Below the pieces are notes generated by a model. It searched no databases. It was not told the DNA's origin and saw nothing but the letters and a program-made list of their open reading frames with translations. Positions 24,670 through 33,288 of a stretch of DNA of 64,000 nt are shown in pieces. A program made the position numbers and the translations under genes. This stretch comes from Anaerotignum faecicola. GTDB taxonomy: Bacteria; Bacillota; Clostridia; Lachnospirales; Anaerotignaceae. The first letter of the stretch is position 1. Each line of letters opens with the position of its first letter. The stretch is taken from positions 396,001 to 460,000 of the forward strand of contig NZ_BHVZ01000014.1 of the NCBI RefSeq assembly GCF_003865035.1, given 5' to 3'.

Positions 24670-25182
24670 ATGTTTCGGAAGGGTGAATATGTCATTTATG
24701 GAAATAACGGTATTTGCTGCATCGAGGAGATTGGTGTGCCGCGCGATACGCCGCTGGGAGACAGCGGGAAGGAATATTACACGCTTGCGCCGGTATTTTC
24801 CAGTGGGAAAATTTATGCGCCTTTGGATACGAAGGTATTCATGCGCCCGATTCTGACAAAGGCGGAAGCGGAGGAGTTGATTTTGCAGATTCCCGAAATT
24901 CGGGCAGAGGAGGTCATCGGGCAGGATGTGCGCGCCCTTGGAGAGAAATACAAGGGCTGTCTGGATACGCACCGATGCGAGGATTTGGTCAGGCTGATTA
25001 AAACCGTTTACCGCAAGGAGAAAAGACTGGAGGAAAACGGCAAAAAGCTTGCAAAGACTGAACGGGAATACAGCAAGCTGGCGAAGGAGCTGCTTCACAG
25101 AGAATTTTCTATGGCACTGGAGGTTCCTTATGATGAGGTGGAGAATTATATTACGGAAAAAGTGGCGGCATTGCAAAAGTAA
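24670..25182 (+). CDS. CarD/CdnL-like RNA polymerase-binding regulator
   Basis: A 170-residue member of the CarD_CdnL_TRCF family. The N-terminal 60 residues, MFRKGEYVIYGNNGICCIEE onward, form the Tudor-like RNA polymerase interaction domain. The rest is helical (LTKAEAEELILQIPEI, RCEDLVRLIKTVYRKEKRL), as in CarD proteins that stabilise open promoter complexes. The ATG at 24670 follows CAGGAGGGA; an earlier in-frame ATG at 24640 is unsupported. It ends at a terminator (25193-25224), so it is monocistronic. Confidence 0.88.
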   Translation: MFRKGEYVIYGNNGICCIEEIGVPRDTPLGDSGKEYYTLAPVFSSGKIYAPLDTKVFMRPILTKAEAEELILQIPEIRAEEVIGQDVRALGEKYKGCLDTHRCEDLVRLIKTVYRKEKRLEENGKKLAKTEREYSKLAKELLHREFSMALEVPYDEVENYITEKVAALQK

Positions 25183-25192
25183 GATGAGGAAT

Positions 25193-25224
25193 AACCCTGA
25201 ATCGAGTGGATTCGGGGTTTTTTG
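25193..25224 (+). terminator. Terminator after the CarD-like gene
   Basis: AACCCTGAATC (25193-25203), loop, GATTCGGGGTT (25209-25219), T-run to 25224. Confidence 0.85.
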
Positions 25225-25230
25225 TTTGGC

Positions 25231-25285
25231 TTGCGCTTTCTTTCCGCTTTGGGTATAATGAAGCTAAAAGAGAAACGAATGTTCT
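25231..25285 (+). promoter_or_regulatory. ruvAB promoter with candidate LexA box
   Basis: TTGCGC (25231-25236), 17 bases, TATAAT (25254-25259). Just downstream, GAAACGAATGTTCT (25272-25285) matches 11 of 14 positions of the Gram-positive LexA box CGAACRNRYGTTYC. It shares the ATGTTC half-site with the three boxes at lexA (57.4 kb). The promoter lies inside the longest ruvA frame, which fixes the start further downstream. Confidence 0.65.
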
Positions 25286-25314
25286 CTTGTATTCTGAAGA
25301 AATTTGGTGAGAGT

Positions 25315-25923
25315 ATGATTTCCTATATCAAAGGCACATTGGAGCGGCGCGGCGAGAATGACATTATTGTGGAGGCAGGCGGTATCGGCTACCGTATTTT
25401 TGTTTCCCCTGCCACATTGGCGAAGCTGCCGCAGACGGGCGAAGCGGTGCAGATTTTTACATATTTCAGCGTGAAGGAGGATGGTATGAGCCTGTACGGC
25501 TTTGCGGCGAGAGAGGAGCAGGAGATGTTTGAAAAGCTGCTGCTGGTAAACGGCGTAGGCCCGAAGGGGGCATTAGGCTTTCTTTCGGTGCTGAACCCCT
25601 CCGAAATTGTGATGGCAATTTTATCGGATGATGTGAAAACGCTTTCCAAGGCACCAGGGGTCGGCAGAAAAACGGCACAGCGCGTGATTTTGGATTTGAA
25701 GGATAAATTCAAAACAGAGGATGCGGTTTCCTCGTTCGAGGGGGCGGCAGGCATTGCGGAAAGCGTTGGCGGCGGTGATGCGAAATTTGAAGCGATTGAT
25801 GCCATGACGGCGTTGGGCTACAGCCGCAGTGAGGCGGCACAGGCGGTCAATGCGGTTGCGGCAGAGGGCATGACAACAGAGGATATTTTGAAGGCGGCGC
25901 TCAAGCGCATGATTACCTTCTGA
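25315..25923 (+). CDS. ruvA: Holliday junction branch migration complex subunit RuvA
   Basis: RuvA binds the four-way junction as a tetramer and loads RuvB. The 202-residue protein starts MISYIKGTLERR and has an OB-fold N-domain, then tandem helix-hairpin-helix motifs FEKLLLVNGVGPKGALGFL and LSKAPGVGRKTAQRVILDLKDK. The C-terminal domain III has ALGYSRSEAAQAVNAV, the RuvB contact. Start set by the GGTGAGAG site and the promoter position. It lies 22 bases before ruvB in the usual operon. Confidence 0.97.
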   Translation: MISYIKGTLERRGENDIIVEAGGIGYRIFVSPATLAKLPQTGEAVQIFTYFSVKEDGMSLYGFAAREEQEMFEKLLLVNGVGPKGALGFLSVLNPSEIVMAILSDDVKTLSKAPGVGRKTAQRVILDLKDKFKTEDAVSSFEGAAGIAESVGGGDAKFEAIDAMTALGYSRSEAAQAVNAVAAEGMTTEDILKAALKRMITF

Positions 25924-25945
25924 GGATAGAGGACAGGTGTTTTAG

Positions 25946-26950
25946 TTGGAAAACAGACGAATTTTGACGACAGGCTTACGGGAGGAAGACCGCGAGCTGG
26001 AGCCAAAGCTGCGCCCTGCTACGCTGGAAAGCTACATCGGGCAGGAAAGCGTAAAGGAGAATATGCGCGTGTTTATCGAGGCGGCAAAGCAGAGGAAAGA
26101 GGCTCTTGACCATGTGCTTTTATATGGCCCGCCGGGGTTAGGGAAAACTACGCTCTCGAACATCATTGCAAATGAGATGGACGTGCATATCAAGACGACC
26201 TCCGGCCCTGCGATTGAACGCCCGGGGGATATGGCGGCGGTGCTGAACAGCTTAAATGAGGGGGATATTCTCTTTATTGATGAAATTCATCGGCTGAACC
26301 GCATGATTGAGGAGATTCTTTATCCTGCGATGGAGGATTTTGTGATTGATATTATGATTGGCAAGGGGCCGGGGGCACGCTCTGTGCGGCTGGATTTGCC
26401 GCGGTTTACGCTGATTGGCGCAACGACTAGAATCGGGCTTCTGACTGCCCCTTTGCGCGACAGATTCGGCGTGGTGCAGCGGCTGGAGCCATACAGCGTG
26501 GAGAATCTGAAAATCATTCTGAAGCGCTCTGCTGCGGTGTTGCAGGTGGAGATGGAGGAAGGCGGTGCAGAGGAGATTGCGCGCCGCTCCCGTGGGACAC
26601 CGCGACTGGCAAACCGCATGCTCAAGCGTGTGCGTGACTTTGCACAGGTGCGCTATGACGGGGTGATTACGGAGGAAGTGGCGAGATTCGCACTGGATTT
26701 ACTGGATATTGACAAGGTGGGGCTTGACCAGACGGACAGAAAGATGCTGCTGACGATGATTGAAAAATTCGGCGGAGGACCAGTTGGGCTGGATACCCTT
26801 GCGGCATCTATCAACGAGGAATCCGAGACGATTGAGGATGTGTATGAGCCGTATTTGCTGCAGCTGGGGTATATTCAGCGCACCCCCAGAGGACGCGTGG
26901 TGACAAGGCTTGGCTATGCCCATTTCGGCATGACACCGCCTGAGAATTGA
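25946..26950 (+). CDS. ruvB: Holliday junction ATP-dependent helicase RuvB
   Basis: The hexameric AAA+ motor of branch migration. The 334-residue protein has Walker [11 protein letters not shown], Walker [11 protein letters not shown], sensor [10 protein letters not shown], arginine-finger region [16 protein letters not shown] and a C-terminal winged helix ([15 protein letters not shown]). It starts with TTG after GAGGACAGGTG. It is co-transcribed with ruvA and followed at once by a small orphan gene. Confidence 0.98.
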   Translation: MENRRILTTGLREEDRELEPKLRPATLESYIGQESVKENMRVFIEAAKQRKEALDHVLLYGPPGLGKTTLSNIIANEMDVHIKTTSGPAIERPGDMAAVLNSLNEGDILFIDEIHRLNRMIEEILYPAMEDFVIDIMIGKGPGARSVRLDLPRFTLIGATTRIGLLTAPLRDRFGVVQRLEPYSVENLKIILKRSAAVLQVEMEEGGAEEIARRSRGTPRLANRMLKRVRDFAQVRYDGVITEEVARFALDLLDIDKVGLDQTDRKMLLTMIEKFGGGPVGLDTLAASINEESETIEDVYEPYLLQLGYIQRTPRGRVVTRLGYAHFGMTPPEN

Positions 26951-26962
26951 AAGGAGAGCAAA

Positions 26963-27226
26963 ATGAAATTAAAGATAAACGAAGTGATTGCGGATGTGAA
27001 GGATGAGCTGCTTTGCTACGAGGAGGGCGAAGCGGTGGTAGACAGATGGGAAAAGGAATTTCGGGAATGGATTGAGAAAAACAAGGGCAAGCACAAGGAT
27101 ATTGTTGCGGATAAGAACGGCGTTTTTCTGAAAATCAAGGATGAGGAGGAAATTTTCGAGATTGCCGATTCCTATCTGGATGCAGTTGCGGAAGGAAATG
27201 TAAAGAAATATTGGGAAACCTTCTAA
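26963..27226 (+). CDS. Small protein of unknown function in the ruvAB operon
   Basis: An 87-residue soluble, strongly charged protein (Lys/Glu/Asp-rich) with no cysteine motif and no membrane segment. It is probably helical with a central KNGVFLKIKDEEE hairpin. It starts 12 bases after ruvB with AAAGGAGAGC as ribosome site, so it is very likely in the same transcript and perhaps SOS-controlled. I do not recognise the family. Confidence 0.7.
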   Translation: MKLKINEVIADVKDELLCYEEGEAVVDRWEKEFREWIEKNKGKHKDIVADKNGVFLKIKDEEEIFEIADSYLDAVAEGNVKKYWETF

Positions 27227-27273
27227 GCCGGAAATTGATTTTCTAAGATTTTCTTAAGAATCGGGCGGCGTTG

Positions 27274-27302
27274 TTGTGTCGAAGAATGTTTTCTGCTATG
27301 CT
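27274..27302 (+). promoter_or_regulatory. Promoter of the DUF975 gene
   Basis: TTGTGT (27274-27279), 17 bases, TATGCT (27297-27302). Confidence 0.7.
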
Positions 27303-27338
27303 GAAAGAAAAGGTCAGCTTTTGAAAGGGGGACACAAT

Positions 27339-28091
27339 ATGAGATGTGCGGCGGATTTTCGGGCAGAGGCCAGAGCGGCGTTGAAGGGACGCTGGGGACT
27401 TGCAATCGGGATTGGTTTTCTTGCGATGGTTTTGGGCGGCTTTACAGGCATGGGACTGCCAGAGATCACATTGAGATTTGAGGGCGGCGACCTTCAGATC
27501 ACCCTTGAGGCATTGGGGCAAACCCTGCACCCGTTAGATATGATTGCAGGAGGAACCCTTCTTGTTGGGCTTGGTGTTATTATCGTGCTTGGCTGGCTTG
27601 TGCGGATGCTGATTGGAATGATTGTTACGGTTGGCTATATGAAATTCAATATGGATTTGATTGATGGCGAGATTGGCGGCGTGGAAATGCTGTTTCGGTA
27701 TTTTCGGCAATGGCGCACAATGCTTGCGGCAGGCTTATTGCAGGCGATATATATCCTTGGCTGGACGCTGCTGTTCATTATTCCGGGGATTATTGCGATT
27801 TATCGTTATTCCATGACAAGCTGCATTCTGGCGGAAAATCCTGAGATGGGGGCAAATGATGCTATTACCCGTTCCAAGGAATTGATGAAGGGGAATAAGT
27901 GGCGGCTGTTTTGCATGGAAATCAGCTTTATCGGCTGGATGATTTTATCTGTTTTTACATTCGGCATTGGGGATTTATGGCTGACACCTTACAGAGCGGC
28001 GGCACACGCAGCATTTTACAGAGAGCTGGTGCCTTTGGCACAGCCTGTGGCAGAGGAAATGCCGACAGAAGAAAACAGTATTTCAGAATAA
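27339..28091 (+). CDS. DUF975 family integral membrane protein
   Basis: A 250-residue multi-pass membrane protein. The opening MRCAADFRAEARAALKGRWGLAIGIGFL is the signature of the DUF975 family (R.AL.G.W). About five hydrophobic segments follow, including LLFIIPGIIAIYRYSMTSCI and ILSVFTFGIGDLWLTPY. The ILAENPEMGANDAITRSKELMKG motif is shared by DUF975 and glycerophosphoryl-diesterase-type membrane domains. The ATG at 27339 has AAAGGGGG upstream, and the promoter at 27274-27302 excludes the longer frame. Function unknown. Confidence 0.85.
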   Translation: MRCAADFRAEARAALKGRWGLAIGIGFLAMVLGGFTGMGLPEITLRFEGGDLQITLEALGQTLHPLDMIAGGTLLVGLGVIIVLGWLVRMLIGMIVTVGYMKFNMDLIDGEIGGVEMLFRYFRQWRTMLAAGLLQAIYILGWTLLFIIPGIIAIYRYSMTSCILAENPEMGANDAITRSKELMKGNKWRLFCMEISFIGWMILSVFTFGIGDLWLTPYRAAAHAAFYRELVPLAQPVAEEMPTEENSISE

Positions 28092-28094
28092 AAT

Positions 28095-28138
28095 GAAAGT
28101 CCTTCCCATGGGGGTAAGCCTGTGGGAGGGACTTTTTT
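28095..28138. terminator. Terminator between DUF975 gene and convergent addB
   Basis: AAGTCCTTCCCA (28097-28108) pairs with TGGGAGGGACTT (28123-28134), followed by T6. A-rich DNA on the left may let it act for addB too. Confidence 0.85.
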
Positions 28139-28144
28139 GCATGA

Positions 28145-31100
28145 TTATTCGGTTTCGGGGGGCTGTTTGGGGGTGATGCTTTCCCAGAAATCCACTTTAT
28201 CTATTTTCTTCAGCTTTCGCCACTTGGGTGCCTCGGCATAGCTATGGCGGCAAAGGGAGCGATAGCTGCAATAGGCGCAGGGGGTACGCTGCCCATCGCG
28301 ATAGGGGGCAGGGGCAATGATGCCTGCCTTCATGGCATCGCCGATTTCCTGCGTGCGCGTGGCAACGAAATCCAGAATGGCGGCATACTGCTCCTCGGTT
28401 GCGAGATTTGAGGCGGCGGTAGGGTCGCCTTTTTTGGTATAGCCGACAGGCACGATGGCGGAGCTGCGGCTTTCGGCAAGGCTATGATCTAAGCCATGGA
28501 TAAGAACATCCTCCTGCAAAAGCAGTCCCGACATTCGCATTTTTTCATAGAGAATTTTTTCGATTGCCTCGGCGGAAAGCTCCTCATCAAGGGCAAGGGT
28601 GGGGTCTGTGATGCGGAAATAAAAGACACCGCCCGGCTTGAAGGATGCGCCTGTTTTTTTATAATACTTGAGATACGCATCCAGATAAACGAGAAGCTGT
28701 AATTGCAGACCGTAATAAATATCCTGAAAATGGAAGGTCTTATTGCCCGATTTGTAGTCGATGATTTTGACATAGCGTGTGCCGCTGGCATCAAGCAAAT
28801 CCACGCGGTCGATTTTACCGTTAAGAATCAGACTGCCGCCATCCTGTAGGCGAATGACAATCGGGGGGAGGGCTTCATGTGCGCCGAAGCCGACCTCATA
28901 GCCTGCCGGAACGAAATCTCCCTGCTGTAAATGCTGCACCAGCGTCCATGCGGCACGGGTGGAAATGCGTTTCAGGCGGCGGATAAGGTATTGATTTGCG
29001 GCAGAATCCAGAAGGATACGATTGCCCAGACGAGGGGCGGCATCCTCTACGGCGGCATGGATACGGGCGGTGGTTTCTTCCTTCGTGAGCGATGTCCAGG
29101 GGAGGCTGTCCTGCTCCAATTTGTTGGAGAACAGCTCCAGAACCTCATGGAACAGAGACCCCAAATCGGGGGTATTGAGCTGATAAAGCCGCCGTTCCTC
29201 CGCCTTCAGACCATATTCCGCGAAGAAGGAGAAGGGGCAGCCTGCGAATCGTTCCAGACGGGAAACGCTCGAAAAAATATTTTTGCCGTAAAGCGTCTTT
29301 GCCGTTTTCGGGGAGAGCCGCTCGGGCTTTGCCGTTTTGCCGATGCCCTGCTTCAGAAGGGAAAGGTGCTTCTGCCATTGGCTGTTTTCGTCAAAAAAGC
29401 CATAGATATCCTGCCAGAGGGGAGAAAGCGGCGCTTCTGCCGTTGCCTTCCGCATTTCGCCGCCAAGCAGATGGAAAACGGCGGCAGGGGCGGTTTCTTC
29501 TAAATCGAAGGCGGGCATGGGCTCGATTTGCAGGCCTTCATCCAGACGCTGAAGCCGTTCAATCAGAGAGGAGGGGGACAGCTCCCGACCCTCGGCATCA
29601 TTGGCGGCATAGGTGAGCCATAGACCCTTGGAGGGTCTGGTTAAGCCGCGATAGATGAGGAATTGCTCCTCGAAGATTTTCTGCTTGCCGCCGCTTGCCA
29701 GCTCTACGCCTTGGGCGGTCAGAAGGTCGCGCTCGGCTTCGGTGAAAATGCCCTGTGCCGTGGCAGGAGAGGGGAGAACGCCTTCATTGACACCAAGCAC
29801 GAAAAGATATTTGATTTCGGGCAGGCGGCTGCGTTCGATATCCCCAATCAGAAGGCAATCGGCGGTCGGCGGAATGACACCCATGGAGCATTTTTCCAGA
29901 CCTGCCTTGAGAATTTTTGCCATTTCTTCTAAGGTGAGTTCTTCCTTGCCGAGGATGGCATCTGCCTTTTCCAGAACATCCATTACTAATTGCCAAATCT
30001 GGCGGTATTCCTCCGCCTTATTGAGATTGCCTGCGGAGGTGGCGGATTGCGCCCAGACATCGAGCGTTTCGGCGGCGTGGAGCTGCTCCAGATGGGAGAG
30101 CAATGCCTGTAAAAATTCCCGAAGGGGAAAGACCTTCTTCTGCGGAAGGGCAAGAAGGGGGGCGAAGGGCGCAAGCACCCTGTCCCGCAGAAGATTAACC
30201 GCATCTACGGCTTCTGCGCCCTCGCGTTGGATGCCGTAATCCCAAGTATCCTGCCGCCACTTCCAGCCCTTGATGCCATAGGCAAGGACGTAGTTTTCCA
30301 GAATATCGATTTCCTCTGTGGAAAGCAGGCTCAAGCCGGATTTTAAATAGGAGAAAACGGCTTCATATTTAAAATCATACACCAAAATATCCAACAGAGA
30401 GGTCAGCAGGGTGACAAGGGGGTGTGCGGTGGTTTCGCGGCGCGCGTCAATAAAGCAGGGGATATCGTATTCCTCTAAAATGCCGCGCAGACTCTTTTCA
30501 TAGGTCTCCATGGCGTTTGTTACAATGGCAATTTGGCGGAAGCGCAGACCTTCCTCGCGCACCAGACGGAGGATTTTCCCTGCGGCAAAGCGAATTTCCT
30601 CCTGCAGGGAAGGGCAGGCAACCACATGAACGCTTTCGGCAAGCGGTGCTTTGCGGAAAAAGCTGTGGAAATATTCCTGCTCCAGATTGCGGAGGGCATC
30701 CGTTTCGGCACGGAAATTTTTTTCAAGAAGGGTCGGCGGCACGGGGGCAAGCTGTAATTCTTCTGCCAGAGCGAGCAGCTTTTTCTTCGTCAGATATGGT
30801 TCGTAAAATGGCGCGGAGGGCGGCAAAAATGCACCGTAAAAGCTGTTTTTATCCATCGGCAGGGTGATGTTGACCTGCGCGGAAAGCTGCAGCAGGCGGC
30901 GGATGACGCTGTATTCCTGCGGCGTGAAGCCATAAAAGCCGTCCAGCCAGAATTCCGTATCGGCAAAGCCAAGGCTTTCATCCAGACGCTCCGCCAGAAG
31001 CCCAAGGGTTTCATCGGCGGAAATATATTCCTGCCTGAGAAAATCCAGATAGGAACGATAGATGCGGTTCAAATCAGTCAGCTTTTCTCTTGCGGCATGG

Positions 31101-31543
31101 GAAAGCCCTTCTGCCTGCGCGAGGGTTTCTGTATCCTCCGGAGAAATGCGGTACTGAAAAAATTCGGAGATGGTCAGACCCAGCTGGTCGATAAAGCCGG
31201 GCTGCTCCAGAACGCTGTGGAAATAGGAAATATTGTCCTTTTCCGCCAGAAGGATTTTCCGCAGTGCCATTGCCTTGCCGATATCCCCCAGAGGGAGGCG
31301 ATTGCCGATTCCCTTTTTGGAGAACACCCGATGCGCCAGACGACCGAAGCTGAGCACTTCGGCGGTGAGGATGGCGTTCTGCCCGGTTGCGGCAATCAAA
31401 TCCCGTTCCGCCTGTGAGGTGAACTGCTCGGGCACAATGAGAATCTGCCGTTTCGCTCCCGTATTCGATTGATGGATGATTTCCTCTATGCAGAGGTGGG
31501 TTTTGCCTGTGCCGGCTCTGCCGATGATGAAACGCAGTCCCAT
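28145..31543 (-). CDS. addB: ATP-dependent helicase/deoxyribonuclease subunit B
   Basis: AddB is the second nuclease-bearing subunit of the AddAB recombinational repair complex, which processes double-strand ends. The 1132-residue protein starts MGLRFIIGRAGTGKT with a Walker A motif. The C-terminus has the RecB-type nuclease with DLLDASGTRYVKIIDYKSGNK. Its [4Fe-4S] cysteines are split between AGCPFSFF and CAYCSYRSLC. Start: AGAAGGG before the ATG at 31543; the longer frame to 31606 overlaps the promoter. Oddly, addA does not follow. The gene ends at a terminator facing a convergent gene, so AddA must be encoded elsewhere. Confidence 0.95.
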   Translation of the reverse strand: MGLRFIIGRAGTGKTHLCIEEIIHQSNTGAKRQILIVPEQFTSQAERDLIAATGQNAILTAEVLSFGRLAHRVFSKKGIGNRLPLGDIGKAMALRKILLAEKDNISYFHSVLEQPGFIDQLGLTISEFFQYRISPEDTETLAQAEGLSHAAREKLTDLNRIYRSYLDFLRQEYISADETLGLLAERLDESLGFADTEFWLDGFYGFTPQEYSVIRRLLQLSAQVNITLPMDKNSFYGAFLPPSAPFYEPYLTKKKLLALAEELQLAPVPPTLLEKNFRAETDALRNLEQEYFHSFFRKAPLAESVHVVACPSLQEEIRFAAGKILRLVREEGLRFRQIAIVTNAMETYEKSLRGILEEYDIPCFIDARRETTAHPLVTLLTSLLDILVYDFKYEAVFSYLKSGLSLLSTEEIDILENYVLAYGIKGWKWRQDTWDYGIQREGAEAVDAVNLLRDRVLAPFAPLLALPQKKVFPLREFLQALLSHLEQLHAAETLDVWAQSATSAGNLNKAEEYRQIWQLVMDVLEKADAILGKEELTLEEMAKILKAGLEKCSMGVIPPTADCLLIGDIERSRLPEIKYLFVLGVNEGVLPSPATAQGIFTEAERDLLTAQGVELASGGKQKIFEEQFLIYRGLTRPSKGLWLTYAANDAEGRELSPSSLIERLQRLDEGLQIEPMPAFDLEETAPAAVFHLLGGEMRKATAEAPLSPLWQDIYGFFDENSQWQKHLSLLKQGIGKTAKPERLSPKTAKTLYGKNIFSSVSRLERFAGCPFSFFAEYGLKAEERRLYQLNTPDLGSLFHEVLELFSNKLEQDSLPWTSLTKEETTARIHAAVEDAAPRLGNRILLDSAANQYLIRRLKRISTRAAWTLVQHLQQGDFVPAGYEVGFGAHEALPPIVIRLQDGGSLILNGKIDRVDLLDASGTRYVKIIDYKSGNKTFHFQDIYYGLQLQLLVYLDAYLKYYKKTGASFKPGGVFYFRITDPTLALDEELSAEAIEKILYEKMRMSGLLLQEDVLIHGLDHSLAESRSSAIVPVGYTKKGDPTAASNLATEEQYAAILDFVATRTQEIGDAMKAGIIAPAPYRDGQRTPCAYCSYRSLCRHSYAEAPKWRKLKKIDKVDFWESITPKQPPETE

Positions 31544-31577
31544 TTTTATCCCTTCTTTCTGATTCGTTTCTTCCTCT

Positions 31578-31606
31578 ATGATACAAAAGGGACAGCCTTT
31601 TTTCAA
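31578..31606 (-). promoter_or_regulatory. addB promoter
   Basis: On the minus strand TTGAAA (31606-31601), 17 bases, TATCAT (31583-31578). Confidence 0.7.
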
Positions 31607-31674
31607 GGGATGACAGCATAAAGAAGGAAAAAACGGAATATGGTAGGGATAAGAAGGACTGAGGAGGGATTTTC

Positions 31675-32085
31675 GTGGGGCGCACGAGGTTTATGGTAGT
31701 GAAGGCGAAGGAGTTAATCAAAACAGCGGTGTTTGCGGTACTGGGTGTGATTATTCTGGTGGGGTTGATTGCATTTTTTCTGAATATGGGGAAGCATGAC
31801 GGCGCATATCGGGACGGTACCTATTACGAGGAAATGCAGCTTGGCGAAGAAACGGCGGAGATTGCGGTAACGATTGCGGAGGGGCGCATTGCGGAGGTTT
31901 CCATGGAGGAGGCAACAGAGGCGGTGGCGGTGTTTTATCCCCTGCTGGCAGAGGTGACGGAAACGGTCGGGCAGGCGGTGATTGAAAACCAATCGGCAGA
32001 GATTGCAGTGGAGAGCGAGAATCCACATTCTGCACAGGCGATTCTGGATGCGGTGGCGGCGTGTCTGGAGCAGGCGGAGAGATAA
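31675..32085 (+). CDS. Membrane-anchored FMN_bind-like protein with degenerate flavin site
   Basis: A 136-residue protein with one N-terminal transmembrane segment (LIKTAVFAVLGVIILVGLIAF in part) and an outer domain. The outer domain shows the FMN_bind pattern YRDGTYYEE..., a strand EIAVTIAEGRIAEVSMEE and a final helix SAQAILDAVAACLEQ. Classical members carry a flavinylated Thr/Ser in a (S/T)GAT-type motif. Here the corresponding stretch is SENPHSAQ, so covalent FMN binding is doubtful. It starts with GTG after GAGGAGGGA. It is divergent from addB and just ahead of the M23 gene, so it may be an envelope factor. Confidence 0.65.
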   Translation: MGRTRFMVVKAKELIKTAVFAVLGVIILVGLIAFFLNMGKHDGAYRDGTYYEEMQLGEETAEIAVTIAEGRIAEVSMEEATEAVAVFYPLLAEVTETVGQAVIENQSAEIAVESENPHSAQAILDAVAACLEQAER

Positions 32086-32091
32086 GCGCAG

Positions 32092-32111
32092 GTCGAAATC
32101 CTGATTTCGAC
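32092..32111. repeat. Dispersed palindrome, copy 2
   Basis: GTCGAAATC-CT-GATTTCGAC. The same stem with loop AG (the reverse complement of CT) lies at 22267-22286 within the 22.2-kb island. It separates the FMN_bind-like gene from the M23 gene. Confidence 0.6.
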
Positions 32112-32136
32112 TGAAAGAAAGTAGGGAGGAATACGC

Positions 32137-32944
32137 ATGACGGAGCAGGAAAAACGCCGACGCAGGAGAGAGATGGAGCGGCGGATGCGCGCAAGGCAGA
32201 ATTTTCGGGGGAGAGAAGGACAGGAGCGAAGCGGCACGCTCGCGTTTCGGACGTATGTGACGGCGGTTTTGGTGGGCGGCTGTCTGCTGATTTCTTTATT
32301 TGAGAGCAAAACCTCGGATATGGTCTGCAATAAGCTGAAGGAGACGATTGCTTACCAGATTTCGACGGAGGAAGTGCAGAAATGGAAAAGCAGAGGGGCG
32401 GCACTGCGGAAGGGCGTGGAGGAAAGTTTGCCTGTTTTTCGGGAAAAGCAGGAAAGGGATGAAAGGGTCTACCGTCCCGATACGGAAGAATCGCCCTAGT
32501 GTGCTGGTGTGGAAGGGACTTGCATGGGAACGGAAAACGGAGGACTGGCTTGCGCCTGTTTCGGGGGTGGTGACCTCGGACTGCGGCAAGCGGGAAAACC
32601 CCATTTTACATAAACAGGAGCTGCATGACGGGTTGGATATTGCCGTTCCAGAGGGGACAGAGGTGGTAGCGGTTAAAAGCGGCAGGGTGACGGAGGTGCG
32701 TACTTCTGCGACGTATGGCAAGCTGCTGCGATTTGAAACAACGGACGGGTATACGATTTTATATGCACACCTTTCAGAGATATTGGTGAAAAAGGGGGAG
32801 AAAATCAAGCAGGGACAGGTGGTGGCAAAATCAGGGAATACGGGGCTTTCCACAGGGCCGCATCTGCATTATGGGATTTATCGGGATGGGAAGCTGCTGA
32901 ACCCGATGGAGTATTTGCCGGAGAGGGCAACGGAGAAGGTATAG
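32137..32944 (+). CDS. M23 family metallopeptidase, split by a +1 frame change at CCC-TAG
   Basis: The first frame (32137-32499) encodes a basic N-terminus, one transmembrane segment (YVTAVLVGGCLLISLF) and a helical stalk. It ends ...DTEESP-stop at CCC TAG (32494-32499). The second frame, one base forward, continues as SVLVWKGLAW and carries a complete LytM/M23 peptidase. Its zinc ligands are in HDGLDIAVPEG (HxxxD) and HLHYGIYRDG (HxH). Joined, they give about 268 residues, like SpoIIQ-type membrane-bound M23 proteins. CCC sliding to CCT keeps proline, so a programmed +1 shift is possible; a one-base insertion or assembly error is the simpler alternative. Ribosome site AGGGAGG precedes the ATG. 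Confidence 0.75.
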
Positions 32945-32976
32945 AAATATCATCGGAGGTTGGTGAAGATGAGAAG

Positions 32977-33195
32977 TTCGCCAGTTTAGAACTTTCACGG
33001 CAAAACAAAGGCGTTCTTCCTTACTTTTTATGCTAAAAAGTAACAAAAACCCGGGACCCGTTTCGTAATGGGTCCCGGACCCCCACAGACGAGGAAAGGG
33101 ACACAAGGTTTCCCTTTCCAAACCCTTCCCCACAGTGCCGGAAACGGCAGGGAGAAAAGCGGCGCAGGCGCGCCTGCATGTTCTAAACTGGCGAA
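32977..33195. mobile_element. 219-bp hairpin-rich element with perfect 16-bp terminal inverted repeats (MITE-like)
   Basis: TTCGCCAGTTTAGAAC (32977-32992) is repeated inverted at 33180-33195 without mismatch. Between the ends there is no gene. There are five clean hairpins: TACTTTTT/AAAAAGTA (33022-33042), CCGGGACCC/GGGTCCCGG (33051-33078), GGAAAGGGA/TCCCTTTCC (33093-33119), TGCCG-GAAA-CGGCA (33136-33149) and the palindrome GCAGGCGCGCCTGC (33164-33177). I see no target-site duplication. It sits between the M23 gene and rng. It may be a non-autonomous mobile element or a structured RNA. Confidence 0.65.
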
Positions 33196-33288
33196 TGACT
33201 TATTTTCGCTAAGGGTATATTTAAAGAAAGAGGTGCAAAACTTGCTTTTTTCGGGTATGATGGTAGGGAGAAAGGTGAGGGATGCAGC

